This document shows, piece after piece, positions 59,825 through 64,000 of a DNA stretch of 64,000 nucleotides. How positions within the stretch are numbered: position 1 is the first letter of the stretch; each line of letters starts with the position of its first letter. Below the pieces are notes generated by a model. That model saw nothing but the letters and a program-made list of their open reading frames with translations, ran no database searches and was not told the DNA's origin. The position numbers and the translations under genes are program-made. Origin of the DNA: Ceratodon purpureus (taxonomy: Eukaryota > Streptophyta > Bryopsida > Pseudoditrichales > Ditrichaceae); contig CM026423.1 of NCBI GenBank assembly GCA_014871385.1, positions 5,556,967 through 5,620,966 on the forward strand, written 5' to 3'.

Positions 59825-62800
59825 TCAATCCTCCTCCTCCGACGAAGCACCTAAATCAGCATCAAAAGTCGCGTGTTCCTCTTGCGGGTCATCTTTGAGT
59901 GCTTCTGTCATTCGGATAACCCTGCCATTCTCACATGCAGGGAGCGGGTCTTCGGACACAACTTCGGGCACACGCAAAGCCGAGAATTCAGAATCCCTGC
60001 CGTGACGGAATAACAATCCTCCTCCTACGTCTGCGGTGTTCGCATCAACTCGCTTTCCCCTGGGCTCAGTCCGAACCACAACCTTCCAACCCGGAGCTTC
60101 AACACAATCACAGAAAAATACCTGTTCGACCTGCTGGGGAAAAGCAAATGATTCCCTACCGAATGGGATAGTTCTTGTAAAGTTAACAATGGTAAATCCC
60201 CATTGGTCTTTCTTGACTGTAGCGTTGGAGCCCCTGTAATTCGCCCTGACCCAGGTACCAATGAGAACCACTTGTCGAAATACAGAATAGTCTAATTCAA
60301 TTATCTCTTCCAGGTTCCCAATGTATTCGATAGGAGCAACAATAGGGTTCATGTCCCTCATGCCAAATCGGCATTCTCGGAGAAAGGTGGCTGCTATACC
60401 TGAGTCCATTGACTTCAAAGGGATCTCTGCTGATCTCACTCGGTAATGATAGCCATATCCAAACATGCTTTTGTAACGAGTAGCGATAGTGGATGGGAAA
60501 CACGAAACCGCTTCCACAGTTTGATCAACATGAAGACCCTCTACTTTTTCATTGATTATCCGAGCACGGAACCAGTCTCGGAACGGAGGCAGGTTGGAAA
60601 GCTCTGGCGGAAAATTGCGAGCGCGTGTGCCCTCCCGACGAGGGTGCCGTGACCTCCAGCTTTGTCTATCCAGATTGCGTTGTTCGACCAGGTGCTGGTA
60701 GGCTCTGTAGAAGTTAGGAACACCACGAAACATCAGAAAGTGAATTTACACAGCCACAAAGCCGAGGATATTACAGTCGGTGACCGTGGGCTGCAAGACT
60801 AGGAACAGGGAGCAGTGTTAGTGAAATGAATTTAGTGATCAACTTACTCTCTGTAGGGTTCGACGATGTCGACATTATCGATGACGAAGTCGTGGATCTC
60901 TTCCAGGAGAGCTTGATCGAGAATCCTAACTTTGCCTTTACCCTCCAGAAAAATGTCGTTCATCGTTGGATCTTCCTCACTCTCCCACACACGTTTGACA
61001 GAAGACTGTCCTGCTCCTAAGTACTCCGAAGCGAAGCCACAAGACTCTTCTAATTCGTATCTTTTTGCCATACACCCCTCAGGCTTGGCGTGATTTCTCA
61101 CGTACCCCTTCAAAGTCTTATAGTACCTCTCAAATGGGTACATCCAGCGGACGTGTACGGGACCACATATGAAGAGTTCCCCTACTAAGTGGATACAGAG
61201 ATGAATCATGATATCAAAGAAAGATGGGGGGAGTTGCTTCTCCAACAGACAGAGAGTCTCAGCACACTCCTCAAAAAGTGCGTCCTGTTCAGCGATATCC
61301 ACCTTCTTATTACATATCTTCTTGAAGAGACGGCTCACCCGAATGACAACAGCAGTCATATGTTCACATCCACAGCTTCTCATGCACAGCGGCATCAGGT
61401 CTTGTAAAAGTACATGATAGTCGTGTGACTTGAGACCCATTAGTTTACCGGAGCTAATCTTTCCATGCAGAAAACTAGAGTAGTGGGAAGGAAGCTTCAT
61501 GTTCTTCAAAGTATCCAAAAAAATGCCACGCTGTTCCTTGGTGAGCACCCAAGGGGCTTCCGGAATGAAGGCCCAATGATCCTGCCCAGGTACACCTCGC
61601 ATCCAGAGGTGTCTGCGGATGTTTCTACGACGGAGGTCGAGACGTACACTAGGCCCATCCTTCTCACCGAACAATGTCCGGAGGAGGTTTTCTGCTACAT
61701 TTTTCTCCACATGCATGCAGTCCACCAAATTTCGAACGGGGAGATCCTGCAAAAAAAAACACGGAAAATGAGTTGAAGAGTTCGCAATTCCTTGGAAGCA
61801 ATTATGCAATACAGTCCCATGGATGAGTGTGTTAAATACGAGCGACATATCCGCCCCAAGTTCCAAACGCAACATGTTAGGCAGATGACCGTAGCAGCCA
61901 TGGGTTCTCTTAATATCATAAGGACATGCCCATGCGGTAGACCGTCCAGCGTACGGAAAGGGCCAGACTGTAATGACATGCCAGATTTCGAACATAGGCA
62001 GCAGTCTAGGTTCAACATCTTTTTCGAGAATGTAAACATGCATCAGTTAAGTAATTGAGAAAATGACAAGGAATGGTGTGACTTACCTTCCAGTAAGGTA
62101 ATGCGTAGAGTATAGACGCTCTCTTGACTCCATGAGTCTTAACTGGATCATCCGGTGAGTCTTCGGTGCCACCATTGCGCAGCCACGCGGACCGAGCCCT
62201 TCCTTGCTCTATCAGTTGCTCGCCGGTTCTGCGTGGAGGAACCACACCAAGCTCCTGTGAATTGTTGAAGGCGGCCCTCGCTCTTCGAAAGCGATGTCCG
62301 AGCGGCAAGAATCGTCTGTGGCCTAAATAACACATTTTCTTCAGATGTATCAAATGCTCAGCACATGTATTTTCCCCGCATATGGGACATGCAACGTACC
62401 CTTTCACAGTTTGACCTGCTATCAAGCCAAAAGCAGGAAAGTCATGTATAGACCAAAGTAACATGCCCCTCAATGTGAAAGAACGGCACCCCACAGGTTT
62501 ACTCATATTTAGCGCAGGGACACCATCCCATAACTGAAGTAGCTCTCGGACCAGTGGCTTGAAGAAAACTTCGATGGTGTCGGAGGTGGGAGCCTTCGGG
62601 CCAGGGATGAGTATTGACAGGTTTAAGAAGAATTTTTTCGTAACAAGCCAGCCTGGGAAGTTGTATATAGCCAACAGTATAATCCAAGTCGAATGCCGAC
62701 TGTTTTGATTCCCATGTGGGCACACTCCGTCCGCGATGAGTCCCATGCGGAGGCTGGACTCATAGTCGCGAAACAGGGGGTACATCCTGGATACCTCCTT

Positions 62801-63914
62801 CCACTGGTGACTGTCCGCTATTGATGTCATTACTGGGGAGTCACTTGTATGTCCATTGAAATGCCTCAGCAATTCAGCTATGGAAGGGCAACGGTAAAGC
62901 CTCAGCACCTTCGAAATGATAGGAAAATACCTCGTTACCGCATGCGGCACCTTTGAAGTCTCTGAAATGAATCTCGGATGCTGGCACCGGGGACACTCTG
63001 TAAGCGTTCCATTAACCTCGCCCTCAAATAGGATGTGTCCGTTTGGACAGGAATCAATTCTCTGGTGATCCAGACCGATCCTCATAATCATCCGTTTTAA
63101 TTCATATGCCGTTCTTGGGAGGAGGTTCTGCCGGGGCAGCAAAGTTCCTGCTAGATAAGTTAATAGTGCAGACAGGAATGTATCCAAAACTCCGAACACA
63201 GTTGAGAGGGTCATTAAAACGATGCCACTCTGCATTCTAGTCTCCCGTGAACCCACATACAAAGGCTCCATACACTCCGACATTGTGTTCTGGAATTCCA
63301 CTTCGTTCTCCTGCAAATGGTCTTCGTCGCCATCAGCCCCCATGTGAGGAACTCCCTCCTCAGCATACGCTTCTCGTTCCAGTGAATCGGCCCTCCCGAA
63401 GGCGTCGTACGCCAAATTACGAGCCCTGACCTCCTCGTCCTCGGTCTCATCGGTAATTACTTCATCTTCAGATTCCTCTAGAGTGCCTTCGTTACCGCCT
63501 CCCCTTTCACGCGTAAAAGTGGGGCCCCTCAGAGGTAACCCATGCACAGTCTGATGCATGACCACGAAATTCACAGTTATTATATGATTGTTAAAAAATC
63601 CAAGTAGTCGTGAAATTGTATAATCCAAATACGCACAAACGTGATTCTCATGCTGAAGAGTTGACGTTGGACAGGTTCAGATTCACAGCGTACATGCCAT
63701 AATTCAGCGCGGGATAAGGTAAGGAACTCACCAGAACCGGATGGGGCAAATGATCATCTCTTCCGAATAGCCGGTGGTGTCTGACTACGGTTTGACTCAT
63801 TCTCACTCGACCTCCTCGGCACCTCGCACATGCGCAAGGGTACTCCGGGAGTCCTAACCGATTAGCTATACTCCTTTCTATATGGAACGCCGCACAAAGT
63901 CGGCGATGCCTCAT
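59825..63914 (-). CDS. CACTA (En/Spm) transposase, TnpD/tnp2 type, intact four-exon model (1141 aa)
   Basis: Exons 63914-63732, 63550-62087, 61746-60848 and 60704-59825. All junctions keep frame (donors GTGAGT, GTAAGT, GTAAGT; acceptors CAG), and no stop or frameshift occurs. The N-terminus has a Cys-rich segment (YPCACARC...TVVRHH) like the transposase-associated domain. The tnp2 domain spans roughly residues 240-510: SHQWKEVSRMYPLF, MGLIADGVCPHGNQ, STWIILLAIYNFPGW, LIPGPKAPTSDTIEVFFKPL, LRGMLLWSIHDFPAFG, YVACPICGENTCAE, CYLGHRRFLPL. Exon 3 begins DLPVRNLVDCMHVEKNVAEN and contains a DUF4218 region (FFDIMIHLCIHLVGELFICG, FERYYKTLKGYVRN). Exon 4 carries the DUF4216 region (FRDWFRARI, WGFTIVNF). 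The product binds element ends and catalyses cut-and-paste transposition. Exons upstream of 63914 may exist beyond the edge. Confidence 0.88.
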
Positions 63915-64000
63915 TGCTAAACTTTGTGAATCCTAAGTCTACTTGGTCAACTGCCCATTGGTACTATCTCTCTGTAAAATCAAGAAACATGAAGTTAGAA

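Larger units (their letters stand above)
58709..64000 (-). mobile_element. probable autonomous CACTA (En/Spm) element, right end outside window
   Basis: Defined by the CACTA terminus at 58709 and the intact transposase gene read towards it. The 1.1 kb between the stop codon and the terminus would be the 3' subterminal region. The alternative is that 58709 marks a different, truncated element and that the host first exon at 58834-58942 lies outside the autonomous one; the window cannot decide this. Confidence 0.5.

Overview
This is nuclear DNA of a land plant. The genes carry GT-AG introns, and the families are plant ones: an alpha-expansin, a PORR-domain organelle RNA-binding protein, a MES11-type methylesterase and SINA-like E3 ligases. 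Telo-box (AAACCCTA) leaders occur, and an En/Spm (CACTA) transposase is present. The long AT-rich intergenic stretches, the hAT transposase lineage and the protein divergence suggest a non-flowering plant, perhaps a bryophyte. That placement is inference; I cannot name the species.

Layout, left to right. At 1-116 is the last exon end of a hAT-like transposase. A five-exon methylesterase lies at 3054-5178 (+), followed by a single-exon coiled-coil protein of unknown function at 6625-8151 (-). From about 8.2 to 22 kb there is essentially no host gene, but there are several short non-autonomous elements. From 22.1 to 29.0 kb a roughly 3.3 kb block is tandemly duplicated. Each copy carries a SINA-like RING E3 gene (-) and a copy of the promoter-side sequence of the PORR gene that follows at 29229-30840 (+).

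From 31 to 47 kb is a transposon graveyard: a hAT transposase with three in-frame stops, a wrecked Tc1/mariner transposase, and a broken reading frame that resembles the C-terminal part of Rep/HUH-type transposon proteins. The expansin is at 48830-50215 (+). A satellite-like tandem array of about 75-80 bp units lies at 55.5-56.2 kb. A small, divergent ClpS-like adaptor gene is reconstructed at 57.9-58.9 kb (-). The right end holds an apparently intact four-exon CACTA transposase (59825-63914, -); a CACTACTAGAAAA terminal motif at 58709 may be the element's left end.

The host genes are unrelated housekeeping, wall or regulatory genes and do not form a cluster. The most noteworthy items are: two TTAA-flanked elements with CCC...GGG termini (piggyBac-like structure, unusual in plants); the duplication that copied a promoter region; the divergent ClpS-like gene next to a CACTA terminus; the Rep-like fragment; and the intact CACTA transposase. 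All splice sites and family assignments were made by eye; no database search was run.
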